Positions 7,833-15,871 of a stretch of 42,739 bases of DNA are shown here, piece by piece; position 1 is the stretch's first letter; each line of letters begins with the position of its first letter. Under the pieces are notes generated by a model. The model worked only from the letters and a program-made list of their open reading frames with translations, did no database searches and was not told the origin of the DNA. A program made the translations under genes and the position numbers. Origin of the DNA: Mediterraneibacter catenae (GTDB lineage Bacteria; Bacillota; Clostridia; Lachnospirales; Lachnospiraceae); the NCBI RefSeq assembly GCF_008691045.1, contig NZ_VMSO01000022.1:1-42739 (forward strand), in the 5' to 3' direction.

Positions 7833-8282
7833 TTAAAGTTCTAAATAACTATTATTATCGTTTAAAAACTCTATTACCACTTTAAGGCAGCGATTAAGAG
7901 CATCATAATCTTTTCGCATTTTTTTGATTGTACACTCCCATACAATCAAACATTTTATCCTTTTGTCCGCCAACTCTCTTTTTACAATGCTATCTCTTTT
8001 AACATTTGTATCAAATTTTTTCTGCCAAAATTCTACCCTTGACTTTGGCATATAAGCATACTTACATCCTGTATGTCTATGCCAAAAACATCCGTGAACA
8101 AATACCGCAGTGTTGTATTTCCGCAGATAAATGTCCGGATGTCCTGGCACTTTATTTGTATTAAGGCTGTATCTGTATCCTTGGGAGAAAAGTTGTTTTC
8201 TAAACCATATTTCCGGCTTTGTATTGCGCGAACGAATAGCTGCCATATTTCTACTGCGTTGCTCTGGCGTTACAATATCCAT
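7833..8282 (-). CDS. vsr: Very short patch repair endonuclease Vsr
   Basis: The length (149 residues) and motifs fit Vsr. The opening has TPEQRSRNMAAIRSRNTKPE, Asp50 lies in GHPDIY, and HGCFWHRHTGC supplies His63, Cys65, His68, His70 and Cys73. Cys117 in WEC completes the zinc site. Vsr nicks 5' of the T in T:G mismatches that arise from deamination of 5-methylcytosine, protecting sites of the partner methyltransferase. It starts five bases after the restriction gene ends, in the methyltransferase-restriction-vsr order. Its presence supports a Dcm-like, C5-methylated target. Confidence 0.95.
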   Translation of the reverse strand: MDIVTPEQRSRNMAAIRSRNTKPEIWFRKQLFSQGYRYSLNTNKVPGHPDIYLRKYNTAVFVHGCFWHRHTGCKYAYMPKSRVEFWQKKFDTNVKRDSIVKRELADKRIKCLIVWECTIKKMRKDYDALNRCLKVVIEFLNDNNSYLEL

Positions 8283-8287
8283 AACTA

Positions 8288-9526
8288 CTACATTCTACTT
8301 TCATAAAATTTTTGTTTTTCTTTTACTTCTTCAAGAAACATTTTCATAGTATAAAGCCACATTCTCTGAGTTGTTGAATAAGTATCATGAATTGGTAAAG
8401 GAACAACCAGTTGCAGTTGTTTATCTATCATTTCATTTGTCTGGTTTTCACTGATAGCTGACTCCAAGGTAAGCAAATGTTTCTTCTCTATCCTGTCTGC
8501 CTCCGACAAGACCTGACGCCATCTGTCTTTACATGTACTTTTAGCCCCCAGCATAGTCAGATAAGTTGAATCGTACCTAAGATCTCTATACGCTTCTATA
8601 CATGGAAATATAAAATCCGGTTTAGATTTGTTCTCTGTTATTGGTGTGTGCGTATAAATGATATTCTGTGATTTCAACAGTGCTTCAATGTGATTTTCCA
8701 GTGACAGTCCCGCCCGACTTTTTCTTCTATTATGCACAGAAAGAGAAAACTGAATAAATGCATCCACATCAACTTCTCCCTGCACTACAAACCCTCTTCT
8801 TAGCCGTTCTTTTATCAGATATTGCTCCAATAATTTAAAAAGCGCTTCCTCCCTGTTGACCCATTTCACCAAAGTAATATCCGGATCGCCAATCGGATCT
8901 ACATCTGTAACCGTATTTCTTGCATATTCTGAAAACTCTTTTGTAGAAGGAAATCCTCCGTTAAATTCTGATAAAAGCGGTTCCAAATAAGACTCTATAC
9001 TTTTATCTTCATATTCTATTCCTATCTGCTCTAATATTGTTCTGGCTGCAAATTCAATTTCGTCATTTCCTGTATCAAAATCAGTTTTACTGACAAACTT
9101 GTCTGCGCTATTTTTCTCCACTCCAAATAACCAGTACAGCTGGCTCTCTATGGTACTGTCTTTTTGTGCAATAATAATAAGCAGCGTACCGTCTGTCTTT
9201 TTACATATAAACAGGCTGTCTCCTGTTTTTGCCTGCTTTGACACTTCCGTTGTCGGATAATATAAGCGCCATTCTGTTCGTGTTGGATGATTATATCTGG
9301 CATCATACCAAGTTAATTTTCCATCAGCACTTATTGTGTCTTCATCGTTCATATATAGAAACAAACTGTCAAATTCCTTTTTTGGTACTTCTGTGCCAAA
9401 AATCTGATCCATTGGTTTTTTTGCATTATATTCATGTTGATTACTAACTTTTAAATTTGTTTCTACCTCAGACAACTTTTTTACTGCCACACCTGAAAAA
9501 TATTTGTTTAAATAACCCGTCTCCAT
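8288..9526 (-). CDS. EcoRII-like type IIE restriction endonuclease
   Basis: The 412 residues are close to the full length of EcoRII. The C-terminal domain has [13 protein letters not shown] (269-281), KPDFIFP (302-308, catalytic Asp304), then [14 protein letters not shown] (327-340) with the catalytic lysines of the PD-(D/E)xK fold. The N-terminal ~170 residues correspond to the effector-binding domain that autoinhibits EcoRII until a second site is bound. The likely target is of the CCWGG/CCNGG group, inferred only from family membership. It overlaps the end of the methyltransferase gene by 19 bases, so expression is coupled to prior methyltransferase translation. Confidence 0.85.
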   Translation of the reverse strand: METGYLNKYFSGVAVKKLSEVETNLKVSNQHEYNAKKPMDQIFGTEVPKKEFDSLFLYMNDEDTISADGKLTWYDARYNHPTRTEWRLYYPTTEVSKQAKTGDSLFICKKTDGTLLIIIAQKDSTIESQLYWLFGVEKNSADKFVSKTDFDTGNDEIEFAARTILEQIGIEYEDKSIESYLEPLLSEFNGGFPSTKEFSEYARNTVTDVDPIGDPDITLVKWVNREEALFKLLEQYLIKERLRRGFVVQGEVDVDAFIQFSLSVHNRRKSRAGLSLENHIEALLKSQNIIYTHTPITENKSKPDFIFPCIEAYRDLRYDSTYLTMLGAKSTCKDRWRQVLSEADRIEKKHLLTLESAISENQTNEMIDKQLQLVVPLPIHDTYSTTQRMWLYTMKMFLEEVKEKQKFYESRM

Positions 9527-10665
9527 CCTTCATCTTCCCCATAATTTATCTCCGTATCCAGTTCGTTAAGTCGGGATACAATTAACTTTGCCACATTTTC
9601 CATCAACGGCACTACTACTGAATTTCCAAACTGCTTATAAGCCTGCGTATCAGATACCGGTATCTTAAAATCATCCGGGAATCCCTGCAGTCTCGCACAT
9701 TCTCTCGGAGTCAGTCTTCTCGGATTTTTCCCTCGCTGGGCAATCAGTATTTCTGATCCGTCTTTGTAATACCTTGCACTGATTGTTCTTGATACTCCGT
9801 TCAGTGGTGCAATTCCATATCCGAAACCATTTCCGGCTGCTTTATGTTTTGCAGCGTAATTCTGAAGATAAGTCCATAATTTATCGGAAAGAGTATACTT
9901 GTCATCCACCTTCTTCTCCAGAATATCTCTCATTACCGGTTTAGGATCTTTCGGAGTCAGACTGAATTCAAAATCAACTTCACTTCCGTACCGTTCTCTG
10001 TCAAATCCAACAATCACAATACGTTCCCTGTGCTGAGGAACATAGTTCTGTCCATCCAGCACAGCATAAAATACACTGTAATTCAATTCATCCAGAGACT
10101 CCAGTATAACTTTGAAAGTTCTGCCTTTATCGTGACTGCAAAGATTTTTCACATTCTCCAGCATAAAGGCTTTCGGTCTCTTTTCCTTTAAGATCCGGCA
10201 CACATCAAAAAAGAGAGTCCCCTGTGTTTTATCTTCGAATCCCGTTGCACGTCCCAGACTTTTTTTCTTTGAAACTCCGGCAATTGAAAAGGGCTGGCAG
10301 GGAAATCCTGCAACCAGAATATCATGATCTGGTATGGATAACGCCGGGACCTGGGTAATATCTCCTTCCGGCTGCTCGCCGAAATTTGCAAAATACGTCT
10401 GCTGGCTGTATTTATTCCACTCATTGGAATATACACAGTGCCCGCCGGCCCGTTCAAAAGCAATTCTCATTCCACCAATGCCCGCAAACAGATCTATAAA
10501 TGTAAATCGTCTGTCTTTGACACTCTGCTGCTTTCTTCTCATATCTGTAACATAATAGGCAACTGCCTCACGCACACAGTCCTGCATTGTCTGATCAGTC
10601 ATTGTGGAATATGTGTTCAGCTCATTGTATAACTCATCATCAATTCTTAAATGTACCTGTTTCAT
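9508..10665 (-). CDS. C5-cytosine DNA methyltransferase with N-terminal ribbon-helix-helix domain
   Basis: All main C5-methyltransferase motifs are present: DLFAGIGG (I), GFPCQPFS with the catalytic Cys (IV), ENVKN (VI), [11 protein letters not shown] (VIII), [10 protein letters not shown] (IX) and GNSVVVPLM (X). The first ~45 residues ([17 protein letters not shown] and on) look like a ribbon-helix-helix DNA-binding domain, so the enzyme may repress its own operon. The start at 10665 is chosen because AGGAG lies eight bases upstream and the RHH strand begins there; the longer frame to 10737 would overlap the promoter. It is the first gene of the operon and protects the host DNA against the EcoRII-like enzyme. 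Confidence 0.93.
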   Translation of the reverse strand: MKQVHLRIDDELYNELNTYSTMTDQTMQDCVREAVAYYVTDMRRKQQSVKDRRFTFIDLFAGIGGMRIAFERAGGHCVYSNEWNKYSQQTYFANFGEQPEGDITQVPALSIPDHDILVAGFPCQPFSIAGVSKKKSLGRATGFEDKTQGTLFFDVCRILKEKRPKAFMLENVKNLCSHDKGRTFKVILESLDELNYSVFYAVLDGQNYVPQHRERIVIVGFDRERYGSEVDFEFSLTPKDPKPVMRDILEKKVDDKYTLSDKLWTYLQNYAAKHKAAGNGFGYGIAPLNGVSRTISARYYKDGSEILIAQRGKNPRRLTPRECARLQGFPDDFKIPVSDTQAYKQFGNSVVVPLMENVAKLIVSRLNELDTEINYGEDEGWRRVI

Positions 10666-10693
10666 CCTCATCACTCCTGGGAAATATTCTGTA

Positions 10694-10737
10694 CCTGATT
10701 TTTCCCTAATTATACTATCAGGCAGTCTTAAAATCAA
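10694..10737 (-). promoter_or_regulatory. Promoter and candidate operator of the restriction-modification operon
   Basis: On the minus strand TTGATT (10732-10737) and TATAAT (10709-10714) are 17 bases apart. The inverted repeat CCTGAT/ATCAGG (10694-10699 and 10717-10722) brackets the -10 box. It could be the binding site of the RHH domain of the methyltransferase, but that is a guess from position. Confidence 0.6.
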
Positions 10738-10785
10738 GTACTTTTTTCGAATGTATGTTCTTATTTGTAAATATTTTTGTCCACA

Positions 10786-10813
10786 TAAAAAGAGGACCGT
10801 AATATCAGTCCTC
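10786..10813 (-). terminator. Terminator of the 104-residue hypothetical gene
   Basis: GAGGAC (10792-10797) pairs with GTCCTC (10808-10813) around ten bases. On the minus strand five T follow. It separates the small gene from the restriction-modification promoter. Confidence 0.7.
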
Positions 10814-10821
10814 CGTCTAAT

Positions 10822-11136
10822 TTACACATTGTCTGTTGCCGTTTCTTTTTTCTTTTCAGTCATATTCCTGATCATATCCATCATCAGCAGTATGCCCGCC
10901 TGCAGCCCTATTTCTGTATACACGCTGGCTGTCTCACTGCTGAGTTCATTACACAGATCCAACAGTTCGGACGTCGGATTTTTATCATACTTTCCCACAG
11001 CCTTTTCAAATCTCATATAAATCTCATCCAGCCGCTCCTCATAACTCCTGTCATCTTCATCCGGTCCCAAGCCAAACAGAAGATAATCCGCAACTCCCCT
11101 GATGGTTGCTCTCTCAAATATTTTATCTACGTTCAT
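10822..11136 (-). CDS. Small helical hypothetical protein
   Basis: The 104 residues are acidic and predicted helical (RSYEERLDEIYMRFEKAV, then SETASVYTEIGLQAGILLMM), without signal peptide or known catalytic motif. Proteins of this style are frequent in mobile elements of Lachnospiraceae, but I cannot name the family with certainty. It is transcribed divergently from the XRE regulator at 11255. Three operator-like repeats lie between the two genes, and a terminator follows it. Confidence 0.6.
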   Translation of the reverse strand: MNVDKIFERATIRGVADYLLFGLGPDEDDRSYEERLDEIYMRFEKAVGKYDKNPTSELLDLCNELSSETASVYTEIGLQAGILLMMDMIRNMTEKKKETATDNV

Positions 11137-11149
11137 GTTCTGCCCATCC

Positions 11150-11234
11150 TTTCTCTATCGCGAAACATTTCTTTATTACGAAACATTATAATCTCAATAC
11201 TGCATACAATCAAGATATATTTCTTTATTACGAA
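11150..11234. promoter_or_regulatory. Divergent operator region with TTTCTTTATTACGAA repeats
   Basis: TTTCTTTATTACGAA occurs exactly at 11168-11182 and 11220-11234. A 12/15 copy lies at 11150-11164. Each has a TTC-N8-GAA dyad. They lie between the divergent 104-residue gene and the XRE gene. They are the obvious candidate binding sites for that XRE protein. Confidence 0.6.
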
Positions 11235-11254
11235 TTTTCAGGAGTTGTACAGAT

Positions 11255-11491
11255 ATGCAGAAACTCAGACCGGATATGGATATTGGACATAATATCCAGC
11301 GATTAAGAAAAGCTTCAAACATGACGCAGGATCAGGTGATCGCCCGCCTTCAGCTCATGGGAATTGAAATATCCAAAAGCACCTATGCAAAAATTGAAAC
11401 CAACCGGATGAACATTAAAGTCAGTGAGCTTGTTGCTCTCAGCAAGATTTTCAGCGCTGATATATCTGAATTTTTTAGCGGACTGGTGTAG
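11255..11491 (+). CDS. Small XRE-family transcriptional regulator
   Basis: The protein has 78 residues and is nearly all helix-turn-helix: IGHNIQRLRKASNMTQDQVI, then GIEISKSTYAKIETNRMNIKV, then SELVALSKIFSADISEFF. AGGAG lies ten bases before the ATG. The size matches stand-alone Cro/C-protein regulators. It is divergent from the 104-residue gene and shares the repeat-rich region with it. It could be a controller of the nearby restriction operon, but the repeats lie next to the small gene rather than the methyltransferase promoter, so that role is unproven. Confidence 0.85.
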   Translation: MQKLRPDMDIGHNIQRLRKASNMTQDQVIARLQLMGIEISKSTYAKIETNRMNIKVSELVALSKIFSADISEFFSGLV

Positions 11492-11580
11492 ACCATCTGG
11501 CAATCCACCTGCCATTTATTGATCTGTCGACAGCTTCATTCCCGTTCACAGTCGATCAGTACAAATTCATATCAGTTTAG

Positions 11581-11622
11581 GAAAAGCAACCGTAGCTCTC
11601 CGGCATAAAACGGTTGCTTTTC
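11581..11622. terminator. Bidirectional terminator between xre and relaxase genes
   Basis: GAAAAGCAACCGT (11581-11593) pairs perfectly with ACGGTTGCTTTTC (11610-11622), with T-rich tails on both strands. It separates the convergent XRE regulator and relaxase genes. Confidence 0.75.
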
Positions 11623-11636
11623 CTGTGAACATTTTT

Positions 11637-13178
11637 TTACAGACAATCTCTGTCATATCCCCGTTTCTTTGTTCGCTGCCTCTTTTCCAGCTCCCGTTTC
11701 TTTTTATCCAGCTGCTCCAGTACACTTTGCCGCTCTGCCCTCTGTTCCGGCTTATTACTTCGGATCACCAGATACTGTTTTTCCGGAACACTTTTCTGAT
11801 CCCATTCTTTCTGCCTGTTGCGGATTTCTTCCAGTTCCTTCGTTGCAGCTGCATATGCTTTTTTCACTGTCAGCGCATTTTCATATCCATGCAGTCCAGG
11901 TATTCCGGCGAGTGTAGCCTTCGCTTTTTTCAGTTCCTGCTGTTTTCCGGCAATCTTCTGATCCATTTCCCGCTTTTCTTTTCCATGAAACCATTTCCCG
12001 TCAATATCCTTCCGTTCTTTCTCCAGTCGAATCAGAACTTTCTCGACAGCATAGATCCTCTGCTCTGCTTTCTTCATCTTCTGCAGAATGTTATCCAGCC
12101 TCATTACTTCTGCTTCCTGCATTGCTGAAGATGGTCTTTTCCCTTTTGCAATCTCCGGCAGCGGCGCCGGCGTCACATCAAATTTCAGGTCACGGTGAAA
12201 TATTGGCTGTCCATTCTCGTCATATTCTGCATTTCGGAGTTCTTTGATATACTGGATAAAACCCCGCAGCTTTCCAATCGCCTTTTGCAGGATCGTCTGG
12301 AAAATCTGCGGTTTCCACCCTGACCTTCGGATGGATTCTGCCGCCGGATCTGTGATCTCTTTTTTCTTTGCAAAGCGCAGTTCCTCTTCGGTCACGCCTT
12401 CCACTACCGCCCGGTCTACCATGTTGTTCCACTCCTGCCGGAGATAATTATCGATCCGTATCTCCTCTGCTTTCGGATTATTTTTCCCGATCTTTCTGGT
12501 GGGAAGATACGGACTGTTCTTATCAAACACCTTCAGTTTCTCCGCCGGATCCTGCACCAGTTCATTGATCAGATCCGTATAGAAATATTTCATATCCTCT
12601 GTAAATTTTTTTGACTTGAATTCCGGATTCTTAGGCTGGAAGAAATGTTTTTCATAAACCTCCCCTTTTTTGATGATCCTGCAGCCGGAACGGATTTCTC
12701 CATTTTCATCCAGAATTTCTTTCTTCGTCCGGACATGTTTCCCTGTTTCATCATAAAACATATTTCTTGAGGCGATCTTCTCCACCGGCTCATCATAAGC
12801 CTTTCTCTCTGAAAAAATAAGATGGATATGAAGATTGGTTTTCCGTTTATTGTGGTGAAGGGCGCTTGCCACAGCCACGCCGTACCGTTCCACAAATTTC
12901 GCAGTAAAATATTTCAGCAGCGTATCATGATCATAATGGATCAGGCCAAGCGGCAGCATGATGATCAGTTCCCTGGCCTCAATACATTTCCCTTCCGTTC
13001 CGCTTCTGGCAAAATCCGCCTGATTCTCCTTTGACAGATACTGCCAGAATTTCGGATCCGCGCTGGTATAGGCAGCATACAGATTTTCCTGCCGCTTTGG
13101 ATCCGAGATATAACGTACCCTGCCCTGGACGTGAGGCAGCTTGACCGTCTGGATAAAACAATTCTTTTCATTTGCCAT
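11637..13178 (-). CDS. MobA/MobL-family relaxase
   Basis: The 513-residue protein has the MobA/MobL catalytic signature HHNKRKTNLHIHLIFSERKA, with the metal-binding His pair at residues 117 and 119, and an N-terminal region (FIQTVKLPHVQGRVRYISDP) typical of the family. The C-terminal third is lysine/glutamate-rich coiled coil. The enzyme nicks oriT and leads single-stranded transfer through a helper conjugation system. The start at 13178 is preferred over the longer frame because AGGAG sits seven bases upstream; the extra 33 residues would come from oriT-like palindromes. The candidate oriT is directly upstream. Confidence 0.9.
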   Translation of the reverse strand: MANEKNCFIQTVKLPHVQGRVRYISDPKRQENLYAAYTSADPKFWQYLSKENQADFARSGTEGKCIEARELIIMLPLGLIHYDHDTLLKYFTAKFVERYGVAVASALHHNKRKTNLHIHLIFSERKAYDEPVEKIASRNMFYDETGKHVRTKKEILDENGEIRSGCRIIKKGEVYEKHFFQPKNPEFKSKKFTEDMKYFYTDLINELVQDPAEKLKVFDKNSPYLPTRKIGKNNPKAEEIRIDNYLRQEWNNMVDRAVVEGVTEEELRFAKKKEITDPAAESIRRSGWKPQIFQTILQKAIGKLRGFIQYIKELRNAEYDENGQPIFHRDLKFDVTPAPLPEIAKGKRPSSAMQEAEVMRLDNILQKMKKAEQRIYAVEKVLIRLEKERKDIDGKWFHGKEKREMDQKIAGKQQELKKAKATLAGIPGLHGYENALTVKKAYAAATKELEEIRNRQKEWDQKSVPEKQYLVIRSNKPEQRAERQSVLEQLDKKKRELEKRQRTKKRGYDRDCL

Positions 13179-13211
13179 ACATCTCCTTTCCGGCGGTGGT
13201 ACGTCAGAAAT

Positions 13212-13317
13212 GAACCGGTCTTTCGGTTCTGAGCCGCCCTGCGGGGCGTCCCGGCCCGACGCAGTCGCGAAATACACAGAGTGCAGATCTTCAGATCTGC
13301 GCGATGGGTGTATTTCG
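13212..13317. other. Candidate oriT with nested palindromes
   Basis: Four inverted repeats are clustered. GAACCG/CGGTTC lies at 13212-13229 and CGCCC/GGGCG at 13235-13248. A larger dyad CGAAATACAC/GTGTATTTCG (13268-13277 and 13308-13317) encloses GCAGATCT-TC-AGATCTGC (13283-13300). The position immediately upstream of the relaxase gene is the usual oriT place for MobA/MobL elements. The nick site was not identified. Confidence 0.6.
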
Positions 13318-13517
13318 CTCTCATGCGCCGAGGGCTTGGTTTCCGGCGTATCCGCCTGTTATTTTATGCCCGTATCCGGGCTGTTTCCTTTTCTCTGGTT
13401 TTTAACTTTCAAAGTTTTTTTCATCCTGTTTACAGGTTCTTGTTTACAGATTTCTCATTTTTTTTTGTGTAAACAAACTTTTGTAAACAAGGCTCAAAAC
13501 ATTTTAAAAGTTATCTT
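13318..13517. other. Gene-free region downstream of the helicase gene
   Basis: The stretch 13179-13517 between relaxase and helicase genes has no coding signal. Besides the oriT palindromes and the TGTTTACA cluster it contains only T-rich sequence. Confidence 0.5.
13427..13489. repeat. Symmetrical TGTTTACA iteron cluster, candidate replication origin
   Basis: TGTTTACA occurs at 13427 and 13441, and its reverse complement TGTAAACA at 13468 and 13482. Both pairs have a 14-base spacing, and the four sites are exactly symmetrical about position 13458. The centre is a T-rich stretch. It lies next to the element's helicase and primase genes and to the candidate oriT, where a replication origin would be expected. 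Confidence 0.6.
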
Positions 13518-14882
13518 TTATTCAAAGGGCAGCTCTGTATTTTCATCTATATTTATAAAGCCGTTCCCGTCTTTTTTCGGATGGATCCGTTTCCACGAAC
13601 GCTGAGTTCCAAGACTTCCCGGGAACCGGTGTGTCCCGTGTTTTTCCCATCCGATGATCTCATTATCCATCAGGTCGCCAATCTCTTTGGACTGCCATTT
13701 CGGCACCATCCCTTCATGGTGGAACACTTCCTGATAAATGATGGTAGAACATACATAGTCTTCCTCATAACGGTCCAGGAACGCCTGGATCATGCCCGTC
13801 TGGGTATCTTCCGGCATAAATTCTTTCTGGAGTGCTTTCACATAATCTTCCATATCCGGCGAGAATGTGAGGGAAAAATCTCCGCTGCGGTAGATCTCCA
13901 TGGCCTCTGCCCATGCCTGCAGGATGTATTCCCTGGACTCTTTCTCATTACTGTAAATGGTCGTTTCCGCTTTTTCCGGGCATACTCTGACCGGTCCGAA
14001 CCGGCGGTTTCCTGTCCTGTCAAAGGGCAGGAATGCAAGATCATTGGAAGTTCCGCAGAATACACACTGCCGGTACCGGTCTTCTGCCCGCCTCTCATAA
14101 GGAATCCGATAGGTGTCCTTCTGTCTGCTCAGGAATGATTTTGTTTCTTCAATACTCCTGGCATTGGCCACTGCGTTCATTTCTGACATTTCTACAATCC
14201 AGTGGCCCTGCAGATATTCATAAACCCGCTTATCATCCAGCCGTTTCACATCATCGGTAAACCACTCATCCCGGATCGCCAGATATTTGAAAAATGTAGA
14301 TTTCCCGGTTCCCTGTCCGCCTACCAGACAGAGCATGATATCATATTTCTTCCCAGGGTCATACAGACGGCTGATGGCAGCAAGCATATGCATTTTCATG
14401 ATCTCACCGGAATATTCCGGATCAGACGCCCCGAAGAAATGGATAAGCATGTTGCGGATCCTCGGCGTTCCGTCCCAGATCAGACTTTCCAGCAAATCAA
14501 TGATAGGATGGAAGCTGTTATCGTTTGCCACAATATCCACCGCCTTGGCGATCACCCTGTCACTGGTCAGTCCATAATTCTTTTCCAGATAAAGGGACAG
14601 ATTGTTCATATCCGTATCCGTCATCTGGACGCCCCGACGTTTCCATGGAACCTTTTTCATAATATCGATCTGGCAGGTCATTTCATTTCTGCAAATTGCT
14701 CCCTGCAGATACGGATCATGCTCCAGCGCATATTTGCAGTTCTGGATCGACTGACGGATCTTGCCTTTCTCTGTCACGTCCAGGTTCTCCCGGATTTCTT
14801 CCTGAGTCAGCATTTCATTTTCTGCAATACGCTCTAATTTCCGCATGGACTCTTCGCTGATATCGTTCCACATGCTGCTCAA
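13518..14882 (-). CDS. VapE-like (virulence-associated E) DNA helicase/ATPase
   Basis: The 454 residues carry a P-loop GGQGTGKST (188-196), followed by WFTDDVKRLDDKRVYEYLQG and WIVEMSEMNA, the Walker B region of the VirE/D5-like helicase family. PFDRTGNRRFGPVRV marks the arginine-finger region. These proteins unwind DNA during replication of phage satellites and integrative elements. The TTG at 14882 has GGAGGT eight bases upstream and overlaps the end of the primase gene. Together with the primase it forms a replication pair for the element. Confidence 0.85.
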   Translation of the reverse strand: MSSMWNDISEESMRKLERIAENEMLTQEEIRENLDVTEKGKIRQSIQNCKYALEHDPYLQGAICRNEMTCQIDIMKKVPWKRRGVQMTDTDMNNLSLYLEKNYGLTSDRVIAKAVDIVANDNSFHPIIDLLESLIWDGTPRIRNMLIHFFGASDPEYSGEIMKMHMLAAISRLYDPGKKYDIMLCLVGGQGTGKSTFFKYLAIRDEWFTDDVKRLDDKRVYEYLQGHWIVEMSEMNAVANARSIEETKSFLSRQKDTYRIPYERRAEDRYRQCVFCGTSNDLAFLPFDRTGNRRFGPVRVCPEKAETTIYSNEKESREYILQAWAEAMEIYRSGDFSLTFSPDMEDYVKALQKEFMPEDTQTGMIQAFLDRYEEDYVCSTIIYQEVFHHEGMVPKWQSKEIGDLMDNEIIGWEKHGTHRFPGSLGTQRSWKRIHPKKDGNGFINIDENTELPFE

Positions 14883-15438
14883 TCTCCGCCACCTCCTTCC
14901 GCTTACAGATAAAGAATTCTGTAATTTCTTCTCCGCTTCCGGTCAGAAGAATATCCAGATAATCATTGATTTTCCTCTCGTTTTCCAACGCCTCCAGAAA
15001 TTGTTCCTGCTCAAAGGCGCCCGGTTCCGATCCGTAGAACCGTTTCCAGAACCGGATCCACGACAGATAGTCGGTCAGGACTTTTACCGCATGCCGGTGC
15101 CAGTCTGTCATCTTCTTTTTAACAGAAACCGGATTCCTGTTTCTGTATTTTTTTCGTCTTTCCTGACACTTCTCTGCTGTTACCGGCAGCTGAAAATCTT
15201 CGATCAGTTTTCTGGCCGCTTCGTAAGGCGCCAGACCGAACAGGCCGGCAGTCAGCCCGATCACATCTCCTTTTGCTCCGCAGGCAAAACAGTAATAATT
15301 AGTATCAATTTTCATGCTGGGATGATGATCGTCATGAAACGGACAGCATGCCATCTGGTTCCTGCCGACCCGGATCCCGTACTGCTCCGCCGCCTGCTTT
15401 GCGGTAACGTATGATTTTACTTCCTGAAATATATTCAC
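14815..15438 (-). CDS. CHC2 zinc-finger primase-like protein
   Basis: The N-terminus has a CHC2-type zinc finger, CCPFHDDHHPSMKIDTNYYC followed by FACG, with Cys32, His35, Cys50 and Cys53, as in bacterial primase DnaG. At 207 residues it lacks a full TOPRIM core, so it is a short, primase-like DNA-binding protein that probably works with the overlapping helicase. The GTG start has GAGGAGG about six bases upstream. This layout is common in mobilizable elements of Firmicutes. Confidence 0.85.
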   Translation of the reverse strand: MNIFQEVKSYVTAKQAAEQYGIRVGRNQMACCPFHDDHHPSMKIDTNYYCFACGAKGDVIGLTAGLFGLAPYEAARKLIEDFQLPVTAEKCQERRKKYRNRNPVSVKKKMTDWHRHAVKVLTDYLSWIRFWKRFYGSEPGAFEQEQFLEALENERKINDYLDILLTGSGEEITEFFICKRKEVAEIEQHVERYQRRVHAEIRAYCRK

Positions 15439-15477
15439 TTATAACCTCCTCTGCTGAAATTTTTCATTGTATCTCGC

Positions 15478-15528
15478 AGAGGTATTTGCTATACTTGAGT
15501 TGCTAGGTCAGAGTGTAGCAATACCTCT
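15478..15528. promoter_or_regulatory. Inverted repeat between the Xis-like gene and the primase
   Basis: AGAGGTATTTGCTATACT (15478-15495) and AGTGTAGCAATACCTCT (15512-15528) are imperfect inverted repeats separated by 16 bases. They lie in the leader of the primase gene. They could form an RNA hairpin or a protein-binding dyad. No T run follows on the minus strand. Confidence 0.5.
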
Positions 15529-15547
15529 GGAGAATTTGCCCCTGCGA

Positions 15548-15796
15548 TCATGCATGGGCTTTTTCTTTTGTCACATCCCGGAAGTATCCGGTTTCTTCCC
15601 AGACTTTACGGTCCGGACAGTAATAACTGAATTCGCTGGCGTCTCCCACCTTCATGGCCACTCCGAACTTGACGGCACCCTGCTGGATGGCAAGTCGGAC
15701 GTAATGGGGATCTTTTCCCATTGCCCGGGCGATCTCTTTGATCGGAACATTTCTGCCTGTAAACGGCGGCAGCTCCACATACATTTTCTTTTCCAT
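15548..15796 (-). CDS. Small excisionase-like DNA-binding protein
   Basis: The 82-residue protein contains a helix-turn-helix-like stretch, VPIKEIARAMGKDPHYVRLAIQQGAVKFG, of the kind found in MerR/Xis-type DNA-binding proteins. It is followed by a short beta part ending WEETGYFRD. Its size and its position, divergent from the repressor and integrase genes, fit an excisionase or replication activator. The ATG at 15796 has GGAGGT seven bases upstream; the GTG nine bases earlier overlaps that site and is rejected. Function is inferred from context only. Confidence 0.6.
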   Translation of the reverse strand: MEKKMYVELPPFTGRNVPIKEIARAMGKDPHYVRLAIQQGAVKFGVAMKVGDASEFSYYCPDRKVWEETGYFRDVTKEKAHA

Positions 15797-15871
15797 TCTC
15801 TTCACCTCCTTCCGGATTCCATATCCGTATTTTTAGTGCATTTTTCATTTCACTATTTCCTTTCTCTGCAC

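Noticed and set aside
10822..11491. Restriction-modification controller (C protein) assignment for the small XRE regulator
   Set aside because: The size fits, but its operator repeats lie by the 104-residue gene. No matching copy was seen at the methyltransferase promoter.
13178..13277. 33-residue N-terminal extension of the relaxase
   Set aside because: It would be translated from the oriT-like palindromes. A strong AGGAG site precedes the internal ATG at 13178, where family similarity begins.
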